Source: Pararhodobacter oceanensis (GTDB lineage: Bacteria > Pseudomonadota > Alphaproteobacteria > Rhodobacterales > Rhodobacteraceae). From it: 64,000 bases of DNA. The DNA lies in the NCBI RefSeq assembly GCF_003076755.1, contig NZ_QDKM01000002.1:248001-312000 (forward strand). Reading direction: 5' to 3'. A model generated the notes under the pieces. The model ran no database searches. It was not told the origin of the DNA and was given only the letters and a program-made list of their open reading frames with translations. Both the position numbers and the translations under genes were made by a program. Below, in pieces: positions 52,827 to 62,869 of the stretch. Within the stretch, counting starts at the first letter, position 1. Each line of letters starts with the position of its first letter.

Positions 52827-54137
52827 TCAGACGCGGGCGGGGACGCGGGTGATTTTGGCGCCCATCGCGTTAAGCCGTTCGTCGATCCGCTCATAGCCGC
52901 GTTCGATCTGCTGGGCGTTGTTGATCGTGCTGGTGCCCTCGGCGCACATCGCCGCAATCAGCATCGCCATGCCGGCGCGGATATCGGGGCTTTCCAGCCG
53001 TGCGCCGCGCATTTTCGAAGGGCCGGCGACAATCGCGCGGTGCGGATCGCAGAGCACAATCCGCGCGCCCATCGCAATCAGCTTGTCGACAAAGAACATC
53101 CGGCTTTCGAACATCTTCTCGAACATCATCACCACGCCCTCGCATTGCGTGGCGGTGACAATCGCAATCGACATGGTGTCGGCGGGAAACGCGGGCCAGG
53201 GCTGGTCGGAGATGATCGGGATATGGCCGCCGAAATCATCCTGCACGCGCATTTCCTGATCGGCGGGGATATGAAGATCATTGCCGCGGATCTCGCAGCG
53301 GATGCCGAGGCGTTCAAACCCCATCAGCGTGGCGCGCAGATGCTCGACACCGGCGTCCTTGATGGTGATCTCGGATTTGGTCACCGCGGCGAGGCCGATC
53401 AGCGAGCCGACCTCGATATGATCGGTGCCGATCGTATGGGTGGTGCCGCCGAGTTTGGCGCCGCCATGGATGGTCATCACATTGCTGCCGATGCCCTCGA
53501 TGCTGGCGCCCATCGCGTTGAGGAAATGCGCCAGATCCTGCACATGCGGCTCGGAGGCGCAGTTGCGCAGGATCGTGGTGCCTTCGGCGTAAACCGCGGC
53601 GCATAAAGCGTTTTCCGTCGCGGTCACCGAGGGTTCATCAAGGAACACATCGGCGCCGGTGAGTTTTTCGGCGGTGAAATGGTAGGCGTCATCAACGGTG
53701 ATTTTCGCGCCGAGTTGCTCGAGTGCGAGGAAATGCGTATCGACGCGGCGGCGGCCAATGACATCGCCACCCGGCGGCGGCAGACGGATTTCACCGCAGC
53801 GCGCCAGCATCGGACCGGCCAGCAGGATCGAGGCGCGAATGCGGGCGCAAAGATCGGGGTCGAGATCGGCAGGGCGCAGATTGGCAGCGCGGATTTCCAG
53901 CTCGTTGCGGCCCAGCCAGCGGGCCTCGGCGCCGACCGACTGGATCAGCTCGACCAGCGCTTCGATATCGCGGATCCGTGGCACATTGCGCAATTCCACC
54001 CGTTGATCGGTCAGGAGCGCCGCCGCGACAATCGGCAAAGCGGCGTTTTTATTGCCCGAAGGGGTGATCGTGCCCGAGAGGCGATGGCCGCCCTCGACAA
54101 TATATTGAATGCGCTCGTGTGCTTGTGGCTGCCCCAT
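52827..54137 (-). CDS. murA: UDP-GlcNAc enolpyruvyl transferase with Asp at the catalytic Cys position
   Basis: A 436-residue MurA, first committed step of peptidoglycan synthesis. Conserved parts are [18 protein letters not shown] (Lys30, Asn31), LRASI-like [10 protein letters not shown], and [18 protein letters not shown] near the end. At the active-site loop, where E. coli has PGGCAIG with Cys115, this protein has PPGGDVIG with Asp125 (codon 53763-53765). Asp variants remain active and resist fosfomycin in other bacteria. GGAGCGAGGC precedes the start. Only this MurA is seen in the window. Confidence 0.93.
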   Translation of the reverse strand: MGQPQAHERIQYIVEGGHRLSGTITPSGNKNAALPIVAAALLTDQRVELRNVPRIRDIEALVELIQSVGAEARWLGRNELEIRAANLRPADLDPDLCARIRASILLAGPMLARCGEIRLPPPGGDVIGRRRVDTHFLALEQLGAKITVDDAYHFTAEKLTGADVFLDEPSVTATENALCAAVYAEGTTILRNCASEPHVQDLAHFLNAMGASIEGIGSNVMTIHGGAKLGGTTHTIGTDHIEVGSLIGLAAVTKSEITIKDAGVEHLRATLMGFERLGIRCEIRGNDLHIPADQEMRVQDDFGGHIPIISDQPWPAFPADTMSIAIVTATQCEGVVMMFEKMFESRMFFVDKLIAMGARIVLCDPHRAIVAGPSKMRGARLESPDIRAGMAMLIAAMCAEGTSTINNAQQIERGYERIDERLNAMGAKITRVPARV

Positions 54138-54233
54138 GCCTCGCTCCTATATCTTGATATCGTTTGCGCTAGCAGTAGCAAATCTGCCCGCCGCCGCAAA
54201 GCGACATTCCCGTGTGGTCTGGCGACTGCGGCG

Positions 54234-54872
54234 TTATGGCGCCCAGCGCAGGAAATTGCCGATCAGGCGCAATCCGGCGGACTGGCTTTTCTCGGGGTGA
54301 AATTGCGTGCCCAGAATGGTATCGCGCCCGACAATCGCAGTGACCTCGCCGCCGTAATCGACATGGGCCAGAAGATGCGCGGGATCGGCGACCTCAAAGC
54401 GGTAGGAATGGACGAAATAGGCGTGATCGCCGGTATTCAGCCCCTCAAGCACCGGATGCTTGCGGTCGATCACCATATCGTTCCAGCCCATATGCGGGAC
54501 TTTCAGCCCTGCCGTATCGGGCTTTATGCGGGTGATATCGCCACCGATCCAGCCAAGGCCGTCGGTGCGCTGGTATTCATGGCCGGTACTCGCCAATAGC
54601 TGCATGCCGACGCAGATGCCTAAGAACGGCCGCGCCTTGACCTGCACCGCCTCTTCAAGCGCCTCGGCCATGCCGTCGACCGCATCCAGCGCGCGGCGGC
54701 AGGCGGGGAAGGCCCCGTCACCGGGCAGCACGATACGGTCGGCGCGCAGCACATCCTCGGGCCGCGAGGTGACGATGACCTCGCCGCCGCCGACCTCGGC
54801 TGCCATACGCTCGAAGGCTTTTTGCGCCGAATGCAGATTGCCGCTCTCGTAATCGACCAGAACCGTCAGCAT
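54234..54872 (-). CDS. hisH: Imidazole glycerol phosphate synthase subunit HisH
   Basis: A 212-residue glutamine amidotransferase that feeds ammonia to HisF in histidine synthesis. The start [20 protein letters not shown], the nucleophile motif [13 protein letters not shown] with Cys in GICVG, and a late [14 protein letters not shown] with catalytic His and Glu are all present. ATG 54872 is 4 bases after the hisB stop. hisA and hisF are not downstream here; murA follows. Confidence 0.94.
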   Translation of the reverse strand: MLTVLVDYESGNLHSAQKAFERMAAEVGGGEVIVTSRPEDVLRADRIVLPGDGAFPACRRALDAVDGMAEALEEAVQVKARPFLGICVGMQLLASTGHEYQRTDGLGWIGGDITRIKPDTAGLKVPHMGWNDMVIDRKHPVLEGLNTGDHAYFVHSYRFEVADPAHLLAHVDYGGEVTAIVGRDTILGTQFHPEKSQSAGLRLIGNFLRWAP

Positions 54873-54876
54873 CCGC

Positions 54877-55464
54877 TTACAATACACCTTTGGTCGAGGG
54901 CACCGCATCGGCCTTGCGCGGGTCGGTTTCCAGCGCGTCGCGCAGGGCGCGGGCGACGGCCTTAAAGGTGGCTTCGGCGATATGGTGGCTGTTGAACCCG
55001 TGGATCTGGTCGAGATGCAGGGTGATACCGCCATGGGTGCTGAAGGCCTGGAAGAACTCGCGCACCAATTCGCTGTCGAAGGTGCCGATCTTCTGCGTCG
55101 GCAGGGTGATATTCCAGATCAGAAACGGCCGTCCCGAAAGGTCGAGCGCGCAACGCACCTGCGCGTCATCCATCGGCAGCGCGCATTCGCCGTAGCGCTT
55201 GATGCCGCGTTTGTCGCCCAATGCCTGCGCCAAAGCCTGACCCAGCGCGATGCCGGTGTCCTCGACGGTGTGATGGGCGTCGATATGCAGATCGCCCTTG
55301 GTGCGCACGGTCATATCGATCAGCGCATGGCGGGCAAGCTGGTCGAGCATATGGTCGAAAAAGCCGACGCCGGTCTGGTTGTCATACTGACCGCTGCCGT
55401 CGAGATCGAGCGTCACGCTGATCTCGGTTTCCGCGGTTTTACGGGTGATGGTCGCGCTGCGCAT
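54877..55464 (-). CDS. hisB: Imidazoleglycerol-phosphate dehydratase
   Basis: A 195-residue monofunctional HisB dehydratase, sixth step of histidine synthesis. The metal-binding His motifs are [39 protein letters not shown] (written [14 protein letters not shown] here) and [13 protein letters not shown]. No fused phosphatase domain is present, as usual outside enterobacteria. It is the first gene of a short hisB-hisH operon. Confidence 0.94.
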   Translation of the reverse strand: MRSATITRKTAETEISVTLDLDGSGQYDNQTGVGFFDHMLDQLARHALIDMTVRTKGDLHIDAHHTVEDTGIALGQALAQALGDKRGIKRYGECALPMDDAQVRCALDLSGRPFLIWNITLPTQKIGTFDSELVREFFQAFSTHGGITLHLDQIHGFNSHHIAEATFKAVARALRDALETDPRKADAVPSTKGVL

Positions 55465-55551
55465 GGGGATATTCCGTCGTTTCTGCGGGCTTGGTATAGG
55501 CCGCAGCGGGGCGCTTGGCTAGTCCTCGCGGCGTGGCGGGCAATCGGTCGC

Positions 55552-55848
55552 TTAGGCGTCGTCGTAGCCCTCGACGATCACCGTGTCGGCGCTGGAGATC
55601 GGGTCGCGGATCGCCTTGGCCGCCTGATACTCGGGTGAGTGGAAACAGGCGGTCGCGGTCTCAAGATCGGCGAATTCGATGACCACGGTGCGGGCGCGGG
55701 TCTTTCCCTCGATCTGCTGCTGCGGGGCGCCGCGGATCAGGAACCTCGCGCCGTATTTGGCGAAGGCGACGGCATTGGCGGCGCGGTAGCGGTCATAGAT
55801 TTCGGGGTCGTCAACATCGACATGCGCGACCCAATAGGCTTTGGGCAT
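55552..55848 (-). CDS. DUF1330 family protein
   Basis: A 98-residue dimeric alpha-beta barrel-type protein (KAYWVAHVDVDDPEIYDRYR, VVIEFADLETATACFHSPEY, AAKAIRDPISSADTVIVEG). DUF1330 proteins are small and of uncertain function. AAGGAGGGATC before ATG 55848 decides the start; the longer frame to 55929 has no family support. Confidence 0.9.
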   Translation of the reverse strand: MPKAYWVAHVDVDDPEIYDRYRAANAVAFAKYGARFLIRGAPQQQIEGKTRARTVVIEFADLETATACFHSPEYQAAKAIRDPISSADTVIVEGYDDA

Positions 55849-55952
55849 TGATCCCTCCTTAACAGGCGGCGTGGGTGCTTTGATGCTGGCGTGCAAGGCG
55901 GCGTGGCGCAAGTGTAAAGCGCCGCACAAAGGTCAGGCCGCGCGCCGCGCTG

Positions 55953-57341
55953 TCACTTTTCCAACAAAGTGCCCCAGAGATCATAGTCCGAGGCGTCATC
56001 CACTGTCACATTTACGATCTGTCCCACGGTCAGCCCCTCGAAGCCCTCGTCAATGAACAGATTGCCGTCGATCTCGGGCGCATCGGCCTGGGTGCGGCAG
56101 GTGGCGCCCTCATGGTCGATCTCGTCGATGATCACCGGCAGGGTCTGGCCGATTTTAGCCTCCAGTTTCGCCGCCGAAATCGCCTGCGCCTTTTCCATGA
56201 ACCGCTCCCAGCGCTCTTGCTTGAGCTCGGCGGGCACATGGTCGGGCAGGGCGTTGGAGCGCGCGCCCTTCACATTCTCGTATTGAAAGCAGCCGACGCG
56301 GTCGAGTTGCGCCTCATCCAGCCAGTCAAGCAGGGTCTGGAATTCCGCCTCGGTCTCGCCCGGATAGCCGACGATAAAGGTGCTGCGCAGGGTGATCTCG
56401 GGGCAATCACTGCGCCAGCGGGCGATCTCGTCGAGGGTTTTCGCCGCCGCCGCCGGCCGTGCCATGCGCCGCAGCGTGTCGGGATGGGCGTGCTGGAAGG
56501 GGATATCGAGATAGGGCAGCACCAGCCCCTCGGCCATCAGGGGGATCAGGTTGCGCACATGCGGATAGGGATAGACGTAATGCAGCCGAACCCAAGCGCC
56601 CAAAGATCCCAGATCGCGCGCCAGATCGGTGATATGGGCACGGTGGCCACGCTCTTCGGCGTGTTTGATATCGACGCCGTAGGCCGAGGTGTCCTGCGAG
56701 ATCACCAGAAGTTCGCGCACGCCGGAGGCGACCAGTTTCTCGGCCTCACGCAGCACCGCATGGGCCGGACGGCTGGCAAGGCGGCCGCGCATATCGGGGA
56801 TGATGCAGAATTTACAGGCGTGGTTGCAGCCCTCGGAAATCTTCAGATAGCTGAAATGCCGTGGTGTCAGTTTCACGCCAGCAGCAGGCAAGAGGTCAAT
56901 AAACGGGTCGGGATCGGGCGGCACCGCGCGGTGGACTGCATCGAGCACCTGCTCGTATTGATGGGGGCCGGTGACCGCCAGAACCTTGGGATGCGCGCCG
57001 GTGATATACTCGGGCTCGGCGCCCAGACAGCCGGTGACAATCACCCGCCCGTTCTCGGCCAAAGCCTCGCCAATCGCATCCAGCGATTCCGCCTTGGCAC
57101 TGTCGAGAAACCCGCAAGTGTTGACGATCACCGCATCGGCGCCTTGGTAATCGGGCGAGATCGCGTAGCCCTCGGCGCGCAAACGGGTCAGGATGCGCTC
57201 GCTATCAACCAGCGCTTTCGGACAGCCCAGCGACACCATGCCAATCGTCGGCTGCGCATCGCGGCCTGCGGGGCGCGGCGTCTCGGTCAATCGCGCGCGC
57301 GGCGCGAGGTCGGGGCGAAGGTTCGGCGGGTTTTGACTCAT
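55953..57341 (-). CDS. rimO: Ribosomal protein S12 methylthiotransferase RimO
   Basis: A 462-residue radical-SAM methylthiotransferase that modifies an Asp of ribosomal protein S12. The N-terminal cluster Cys residues are in [23 protein letters not shown] and [11 protein letters not shown]. The radical-SAM motif is [18 protein letters not shown]-terminal TRAM-like region ends the protein ([12 protein letters not shown]). ATG 57341 is chosen for family length; the ribosome site is weak. An ATATTT repeat lies just upstream. Confidence 0.93.
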   Translation of the reverse strand: MSQNPPNLRPDLAPRARLTETPRPAGRDAQPTIGMVSLGCPKALVDSERILTRLRAEGYAISPDYQGADAVIVNTCGFLDSAKAESLDAIGEALAENGRVIVTGCLGAEPEYITGAHPKVLAVTGPHQYEQVLDAVHRAVPPDPDPFIDLLPAAGVKLTPRHFSYLKISEGCNHACKFCIIPDMRGRLASRPAHAVLREAEKLVASGVRELLVISQDTSAYGVDIKHAEERGHRAHITDLARDLGSLGAWVRLHYVYPYPHVRNLIPLMAEGLVLPYLDIPFQHAHPDTLRRMARPAAAAKTLDEIARWRSDCPEITLRSTFIVGYPGETEAEFQTLLDWLDEAQLDRVGCFQYENVKGARSNALPDHVPAELKQERWERFMEKAQAISAAKLEAKIGQTLPVIIDEIDHEGATCRTQADAPEIDGNLFIDEGFEGLTVGQIVNVTVDDASDYDLWGTLLEK

Positions 57342-57410
57342 CCGCCGCCTATACGCCGGTTTCTTGGGGTGGAAAAGGGCGCAATGCGTCAAATCAGCGC
57401 CTCCCCGCCC

Positions 57411-57512
57411 CACTTTATGCCCTAAATATCCTCGGGGCTTCCAAAGGGGTGGAAAACCCCTTTGGCGGGGTTTGGGGGCGGCCCCAACGAAAAGCGGGGG
57501 CTCGATGCCCCC
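57411..57512 (-). repeat. ATATTT-family intergenic repeat, copy 5 (long form, inverted)
   Basis: On the minus strand it reads GGGGGCATCGAGCCCCCGC, GGGGCCGCCCCC, AAAGGGGTTTTCCACCCCTT, then AAGCCCCGAGGATATTTAGG and GCATAAAGTGGGG. Its hairpin blocks match copy 4 and its tail matches copy 3. It lies between rimO and the glutamate-synthase-like gene. Confidence 0.8.
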
Positions 57513-57566
57513 GATTTTCGCCCCTATAGACTGCCAGAGGCATGCCGCCGTGGCCCAAATCCCCGC

Positions 57567-59180
57567 TTAAACCCCTTCATCAAAGGGTTCAAAACTCTCG
57601 GCGCTGGCGCGGTTCCAGCGGATCATATAGCCGAACCGCGCGTCATCGCCGCGCAGCAGAAAACCCTCGGGCATATAGGGGTGGACCTCTTCGCCGGTGA
57701 CCATTTCGCGGTCATTCTCGCGCATCATCAGATGCCACGGCAAGAAGTTCGACGGGTGGTCAAGCCCCGCAGCACTGGCCATATCTCCGAGCGCTTTCAA
57801 CGTGTTACGGTGGAAATTCGCCACCCGCACGGATTTATCCGAGACCACCAGCGCGCGTTGGCGCCATTCGTCCTGGGTGGCGACGCCGGTCGGGCAGTGG
57901 TTGGTGTGGCAGGCCTGCGCCTGAATGCAGCCGATGGAAAACATAAAGCCGCGCGCCGAATTTGCCCAATCCGCGCCCAGAGCCAGCACTTTCGCGACAT
58001 GGAACGCATGGATCAGCTTGCCCGAGGCGCCCAGTTTGATCCGGTCGCGGATACCGGCGCCGCGCAGGGCGTTATGGGCAAAGGTCAGCCCCTCGACCAG
58101 CGGCATCCCCATATGGTTGGCGAATTCCAGGGGCGCCGCGCCGGTGCCGCCTTCCTTGCCGTCAATGACGATGAAATCCGGGGTGATGCCGGTTTCCAGC
58201 ATCGCCTTGACCATACACATAAATTCGCGCCGGTGCCCGATACAGAGCTTGAACCCGATCGGTTTGCCATTCGAAAGCTCGCGCAATTGCTTGATAAACT
58301 GCATCAATTCGATCGGCGTGGTAAAGGCGCTGTGACCGGCGGGCGAGATGCAATCGACGCCGACGGGGATCCCCCGCGCCTCGGCGATCTCGGGGGTGAT
58401 CTTGGCGCCGGGCAGCATCCCGCCCTGACCGGGTTTGGCGCCCTGCGAGAGTTTGATCTCGATCATCTTGACCTGATCGAGACCGGCGGTCTGCCGGAAT
58501 TTCTCGGGGTCAAACTGGCCGGTATCGGTGCGGCAGCCAAAATACCCCGAGCCGAATTCATAGATCAGATCGCCGCCGCCCTCTTTGTGATAGCGGCTGA
58601 TCCCGCCCTCGCCGGTGTCATGGGCGAAATTGCCCATTTTCGCGCCTTTGTTCAGCGCCAGAATCGCATTCGCCGAGAGCGCGCCAAAGCTCATCGCCGA
58701 GATATTATAGAGCGAGGCGTTATAGGGTTGGGTGCAATCGGGCCCGCCGATCATCACCCGGAAATCCGTGTCGGTGATGGTTTTGGGCCGGATCGAATGG
58801 GTCAGCCATTGATAGCCGCCGTCATAGACGCTCATCTTGGTGCCAAAGGGGCGTTTGTCCTCAACGCCTTTGGCGCGCTGGTAGACAATGCCGCGGGCCT
58901 CGCGGGAGAAGGGCTCTTCGTCGTGGTCGCTTTCCAGCAGATACTGGCGGATTTCCGGGCGCACCATCTCGAAGAGATAGCGGATATGGCCGAGCACCGG
59001 ATAATTGCGCAGGATCGCGCGCCGCGTTTGCAGCATATCGCGCAGACCGATCAGCGAGAGCGCCAGAAACACCAACGCCGGCATCCACAGCCATGACCAG
59101 ACCGGAATCAGCACCGTGCAGACCACGGTCATCAGGATGCAAAGGGCGAAGGTGGTATATCGAAGAAACCGGAAATTCAT
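57567..59180 (-). CDS. FMN-binding glutamate synthase family protein
   Basis: A 537-residue protein. Two N-terminal membrane segments (about 8-28 and 30-48) precede a glutamate synthase-type FMN barrel (ISAMSFGALSANAILALNKG, then DTGEGGISRYHKEGGGDLIY and the FMN/Lys region KMIEIKLSQGAKPGQGGMLP). The Cys cluster CIQAQACHTNHCPTGVATQ fits the 3Fe-4S site. There is no glutaminase domain, so the true reaction is unclear. It stands alone. Confidence 0.88.
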   Translation of the reverse strand: MNFRFLRYTTFALCILMTVVCTVLIPVWSWLWMPALVFLALSLIGLRDMLQTRRAILRNYPVLGHIRYLFEMVRPEIRQYLLESDHDEEPFSREARGIVYQRAKGVEDKRPFGTKMSVYDGGYQWLTHSIRPKTITDTDFRVMIGGPDCTQPYNASLYNISAMSFGALSANAILALNKGAKMGNFAHDTGEGGISRYHKEGGGDLIYEFGSGYFGCRTDTGQFDPEKFRQTAGLDQVKMIEIKLSQGAKPGQGGMLPGAKITPEIAEARGIPVGVDCISPAGHSAFTTPIELMQFIKQLRELSNGKPIGFKLCIGHRREFMCMVKAMLETGITPDFIVIDGKEGGTGAAPLEFANHMGMPLVEGLTFAHNALRGAGIRDRIKLGASGKLIHAFHVAKVLALGADWANSARGFMFSIGCIQAQACHTNHCPTGVATQDEWRQRALVVSDKSVRVANFHRNTLKALGDMASAAGLDHPSNFLPWHLMMRENDREMVTGEEVHPYMPEGFLLRGDDARFGYMIRWNRASAESFEPFDEGV

Positions 59181-59335
59181 GCAAGGCTCCGTTCAGGGTC
59201 TGCACAGCACAGTAGCAGAGGGGCGAGATCACAAAACCCCTCTTAACCCTATTCCTTGCCGGTTTCGAGCCGCGATCAGTCGTCTTGATGGTGGCGGCGA
59301 TGGTGGTTGGCGTGGTGGTCGGCGTGGTGGAGGCG

Positions 59336-60145
59336 TCAGCCGAACTTCGGCGGGCGTTTTTGCATTTCGGCCATCACCGCCTCGATCTGGTTCTTCGAGC
59401 CGATGATTTCCGCCTGCAGCCGTGCCTCCAGCGCCAGATGCGCGTCGCCGCCGGGCCAAGCCGCGCGCACCAGCGCTTTCGCCCCGCGCGCCGCCTCGGG
59501 GTTGCGGCCGGCGATGGCCTTGGCGGTCTCGCGCGCTGCTGCCAGCGGGTCCTCGGCCAGACGCGTCACCAGCCCGAGGCTTTGCGCCTCCGCTGCCTCG
59601 ACAATCCGCGCCGAGAGGATCAATTCCAGCGCCTGATCGGCGCGCATCAGCCCGGGCAGGAGTTTACTCAGCCCCATATCGGGGATCAGCCCCCAGCGCG
59701 TCTCCATGATCGAGAGCCGCGTCTCGGGGTGGGCGATGCGGATATCCGCGCCCAGCGCCAGTTGCATACCGGCGCCAAAGGTCACCCCGTGGAGCGCCGC
59801 GATCACCGGCACCGGCAGATCGGCCCAGATTGTGCAGGGGTGTTGAAAGGCGTTGTCCGCGCGGCCCGGCAGCGGCGTGTTGATCTCTTCGCGCAGCGCG
59901 TCGATGCGACCGGCGAATGCCATCAGCTGCGCGGTGTCGAGACCGGCGCAAAACCCGCGCCCCTCGCCGTGCAGGATCACCGCGCGCAACCCCTCGGTCT
60001 GCATCAACTCATCGCCCGCAGCGCTGACCGCCTCGAACATGGCAGTGTCAAAGGCGTTCAATTTATCCGGCCGCGAGAGCGTGACCTCGGCAATACCGTC
60101 AGAAATGCGGGTGGTAACGCGGGGCGTATCGGAGGGTTCGGACAT
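59336..60145 (-). CDS. Enoyl-CoA hydratase/isomerase (crotonase) family
   Basis: A 269-residue crotonase. Family blocks are EVTLSRPDKLNAFD, the oxyanion-hole AVILHGEGRGFCAGLD, and ALHGVTFGAGMQLALGADIR with RLSIMETRWGLIPDMGLSK. The substrate is not predictable. ATG 60145 follows TGAGGCC; the longer frame runs into the asmA promoter. The 155 bases downstream carry GGTGGT-rich sequence and no gene. Confidence 0.88.
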   Translation of the reverse strand: MSEPSDTPRVTTRISDGIAEVTLSRPDKLNAFDTAMFEAVSAAGDELMQTEGLRAVILHGEGRGFCAGLDTAQLMAFAGRIDALREEINTPLPGRADNAFQHPCTIWADLPVPVIAALHGVTFGAGMQLALGADIRIAHPETRLSIMETRWGLIPDMGLSKLLPGLMRADQALELILSARIVEAAEAQSLGLVTRLAEDPLAAARETAKAIAGRNPEAARGAKALVRAAWPGGDAHLALEARLQAEIIGSKNQIEAVMAEMQKRPPKFG

Positions 60146-60284
60146 GATGGCCTCAAGCGATGAAGGAAGGGTTAAAGCTGCTGCAGGCGGGCGATTCAGG
60201 CAAGGGGGGACGTCGCGTCGGCTGCGGTGCAGAGGGCCGCGCCACCACCGCGGAACCCGCACGAATCCGTGACGCAGCAAGCGC

Positions 60285-60312
60285 TTGTGCGCGACTCCTG
60301 CAGTGCTATCAT
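60285..60312 (+). promoter_or_regulatory. Predicted promoter of the AsmA-family gene
   Basis: TTGTGC (60285-60290) and TATCAT (60307-60312) are 16 bases apart and the -10 is 28 bases before the start codon. Confidence 0.45.
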
Positions 60313-60340
60313 GGCGAAATAACGGGTTTCGGAGGGTGCG

Positions 60341-62407
60341 ATGCGTTGGGTTTTCAGGCTGGTCGGATTGGTTGTTGTCTTGGTTGTGCTGCTGGTTGCG
60401 GCGATCTTTTTGGTCCCGGCCGAGCGTATTGCCAATCTCGCCGCGCAGCAGTTCGAGGCGCGCACGGGGCGGGCGTTAACCATCTCGGGCGATGTCAGCC
60501 CGACGCTCTGGCCGACCATTGGCGCGCGCATTGAGAGCGTGACCTTGGCCAATATCGAAGGCTCAGAGGCGGGGCCGATGTTGCAGGCCGCGGCGGTTGA
60601 TGTGGGCGTTGATCTCTCGGCGCTGATCGGCGGCAATGTGGCGATCCAGCGGTTCGAGGTGCAAGAGCCGGTGATCGTGCTCGAACGCTTTGCTGACGGG
60701 CGCGCGAATTGGGTGTTCGAGGGGCTCGGCGGTGACGCGGAGCCCGAAAGCGCCGCGGGTGACAGCACTGGCGGGGCGCCGCAATTCACCCTTGACCGCG
60801 CTCTGATAGCGGGCGCCAGCCTGCGCTATATCGACCACGGCGCGGGCAGTGATTTGCGCGTCGAGGGCGTCGGGATCGAGCTGACCATGCCCGATCAATC
60901 CGGCCCCGTGGACCTGAGCCTCACCGCCACACGCGGCGGGCAAGAGGGGCGGATACAGGCGCAGGTCGGATCGCTGGCGGGGCTGATGTCCGGCGAGGTG
61001 GTGGCGATCGCGGCGACGCTGGTGGCCGAGGGCGCCGAGGCGTCCTTTACCGGCCGCGCGGGGCTGCAGCCCTTGGCCGCCGAGGGGCGCATCAGCCTTG
61101 ACGCGCAACGTCTGGCACCGGCGCTGGCATTGGCGGGGGTCTCGGGCGCCGAGCCACTGCCCGAGGGGGCGCGGCCATTAATCATGGCGGGGCAGATCAC
61201 GCTGGCGCCCGCTGGCAGTGTGCATCTGCGCGAGGGGGTGATCGGCATCGGCGCGAATAGCATCCGCACCGCGCTCGACGTGGATATGGCGGGCGAACGG
61301 CCCAATATCACCGGCGAAATGGCCGCCGATGCGCTGGATCTGCGGCCCTTTACCACCGGCGGCGAGGCCACGGAGAGCGGCGGCAGCGGCTGGCCCACCA
61401 CGCCGATTGACGCCTCGGCGCTCGCATTGTTCGACGCGCGGATCGGCTTGACCCTGGGGCCGGTGCAGACCGGTTTCGCCAATCTCGACGCGCTGCGCGG
61501 CGCGCTGGTGGTCGAGCGGTCGCGGGCGGTGATCGAACTGGCCGAGGTGCGCGCCTTTGACGGGGCGCTGGCGGGGGAGTTGGTGGCCAACAACCGCTCG
61601 GGCCTCTCGGTCGGTGGCAATCTGCGGCTGCGCGATGTGCAATTATTGCCGCTATTGCAACAGGTTGCGGGGTTTGAGCGGCTGGCGGGCACGGCCTCGC
61701 TGGACCTGCAGTTTCTCGGTGTCGGCGGCTCGATGGATGCGATCATGCGCTCGCTCAGCGGCGAAGGGCGGCTGGATTTCGGCGCCGGCGAGATCATCGG
61801 TTTTGATCTGGCGGGGATGCTGCGCAATCTCGATCTGTCCTATGTCGGCGAAGGAAACCGGACAATTTTCGAGAGTTTGGCGGGCAGCTATTCGATTGAA
61901 AACGGTATCTTAACCAATGACGATCTATCCTTGAGCGCAAATCTGGTCAGCGTGCTGGGCGAGGGCGTGGTCGATCTGGGCGCGCAGGTGCTGGAATACC
62001 GCGTGACGCCCGAGGCGATCCGCGATGCCGAGACCGGCGCGGCGTTCAGCGTGCCGCTGATGATCACCGGCCCGTGGTCCGAGCCGCGGTTCCGGCTGGA
62101 TCTGGAAGGGCTGGCCGAGCGGCGTCTGGCCGAAGAGCGCGAGCGGCTGGAAGCGGCGGCACGGGCCGAGGCCGAGCGGCTGCAGGAAGAGGCGCGCGCG
62201 CGGCTGGAGGCCGAGGCGGAAGAGCGGCTGGGCATCACCTTGGAGGAGGGGCAATCCACCGAGGAGGCGCTGCGCCAAGGGGCCGAGGACGCGGTGAGGA
62301 GCCGGTTGAACCGCCTGTTGGGCGGTGGCACAGAAGCGCCGGTTGAAGGCGCCGCGGAAGGGGCCGCTGAAGGCGCTGCCGAGGGGGCTGCGCCTGCGAG
62401 CGAATAG
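60341..62407 (+). CDS. AsmA family protein
   Basis: A 688-residue AsmA-like protein, inner-membrane anchored with a large periplasmic beta-rich body. The N-terminal anchor FRLVGLVVVLVVLLVAAIFL is followed by ISGDVSPTLWPTIGARIESV and ANIEGSEAGPMLQAAAV, typical of AsmA. A long C-terminal helix is rich in Glu/Ala/Arg, and the end carries repeats of EGAAEGAAEG. AsmA relatives help outer-membrane lipid transport and assembly. GGAGGG precedes ATG. It is divergent from the crotonase gene. Confidence 0.88.
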   Translation: MRWVFRLVGLVVVLVVLLVAAIFLVPAERIANLAAQQFEARTGRALTISGDVSPTLWPTIGARIESVTLANIEGSEAGPMLQAAAVDVGVDLSALIGGNVAIQRFEVQEPVIVLERFADGRANWVFEGLGGDAEPESAAGDSTGGAPQFTLDRALIAGASLRYIDHGAGSDLRVEGVGIELTMPDQSGPVDLSLTATRGGQEGRIQAQVGSLAGLMSGEVVAIAATLVAEGAEASFTGRAGLQPLAAEGRISLDAQRLAPALALAGVSGAEPLPEGARPLIMAGQITLAPAGSVHLREGVIGIGANSIRTALDVDMAGERPNITGEMAADALDLRPFTTGGEATESGGSGWPTTPIDASALALFDARIGLTLGPVQTGFANLDALRGALVVERSRAVIELAEVRAFDGALAGELVANNRSGLSVGGNLRLRDVQLLPLLQQVAGFERLAGTASLDLQFLGVGGSMDAIMRSLSGEGRLDFGAGEIIGFDLAGMLRNLDLSYVGEGNRTIFESLAGSYSIENGILTNDDLSLSANLVSVLGEGVVDLGAQVLEYRVTPEAIRDAETGAAFSVPLMITGPWSEPRFRLDLEGLAERRLAEERERLEAAARAEAERLQEEARARLEAEAEERLGITLEEGQSTEEALRQGAEDAVRSRLNRLLGGGTEAPVEGAAEGAAEGAAEGAAPASE

Positions 62408-62753
62408 GCCGATTGGCGGTTGCCGTATCGGTTTCTGCGCTGGTCGGCGGGCAGCTGGCCGGTGAATTGCGGGTGGCATTGCGCCGCGCCTGTCGGGAAG
62501 TTTGTGCCTGCCAGAGGTGCTGCGCTGCGCCATCCTGACGATGAGTGCATCGGGGATTGATGGCCGTTTGATCGCACTTTGATTTCGGCGAGATGGGCGC
62601 GCGGGGGCCACCAGCGGGGGTATTTCGCTTGCGGCCTGTGGTTCTGTCTCGCGGCAGGGATGCCCTTGGCTGACATCGCACCTGCGGATCATGCGCGGCG
62701 CCCAAGGGGCGGTCCGCAGCGCTAAGCCACTGGCAATGCTGAATAAGGGGAGA
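62408..62753. other. Intergenic stretch with no recognised feature
   Basis: These 346 bases lie between the AsmA-family gene and tRNA-His. I see no convincing open frame, no copy of the three repeat families, no clear terminator and no promoter. Confidence 0.6.
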
Positions 62754-62830
62754 TGGTACCGACACCCCGGCTCGAACGGGGGACCTCTAGATCCACAATC
62801 TAGCGCTCTAACCAACTGAGCTATGTCGGC
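62754..62830 (-). tRNA. tRNA-His (anticodon GTG), CCA encoded, A73 and no G-1
   Basis: On the minus strand the 77-base sequence folds as a cloverleaf: acceptor GCCGACA/TGTCGGT (one G-T pair), D-arm AGCTCAGTTGG, anticodon loop TTGTGGA, T-arm CCCCG-TTCGAGC-CGGGG, end ACCA. The discriminator is A73, with T before position 1, so the usual G-1:C73 pair of tRNA-His is absent. From memory, this loss is known in a clade of alphaproteobacteria including Rhodobacterales. Confidence 0.93.
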
Positions 62831-62840
62831 ACTTGCGGGC

Positions 62841-62869
62841 CGTTTAGCGGCCCCGGCGGGCAATTGCAA
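62841..62869 (-). promoter_or_regulatory. Predicted tRNA-His promoter
   Basis: TTGCAA (62864-62869), 17 bases, TAAACG (62841-62846), then 10 bases to the tRNA 5' end. Confidence 0.5.

Noticed and set aside
62754-62830. tRNA-His as an integration site of a genomic island
   Set aside because: No integrase or repeated tRNA 3' end is seen on either side within the window.
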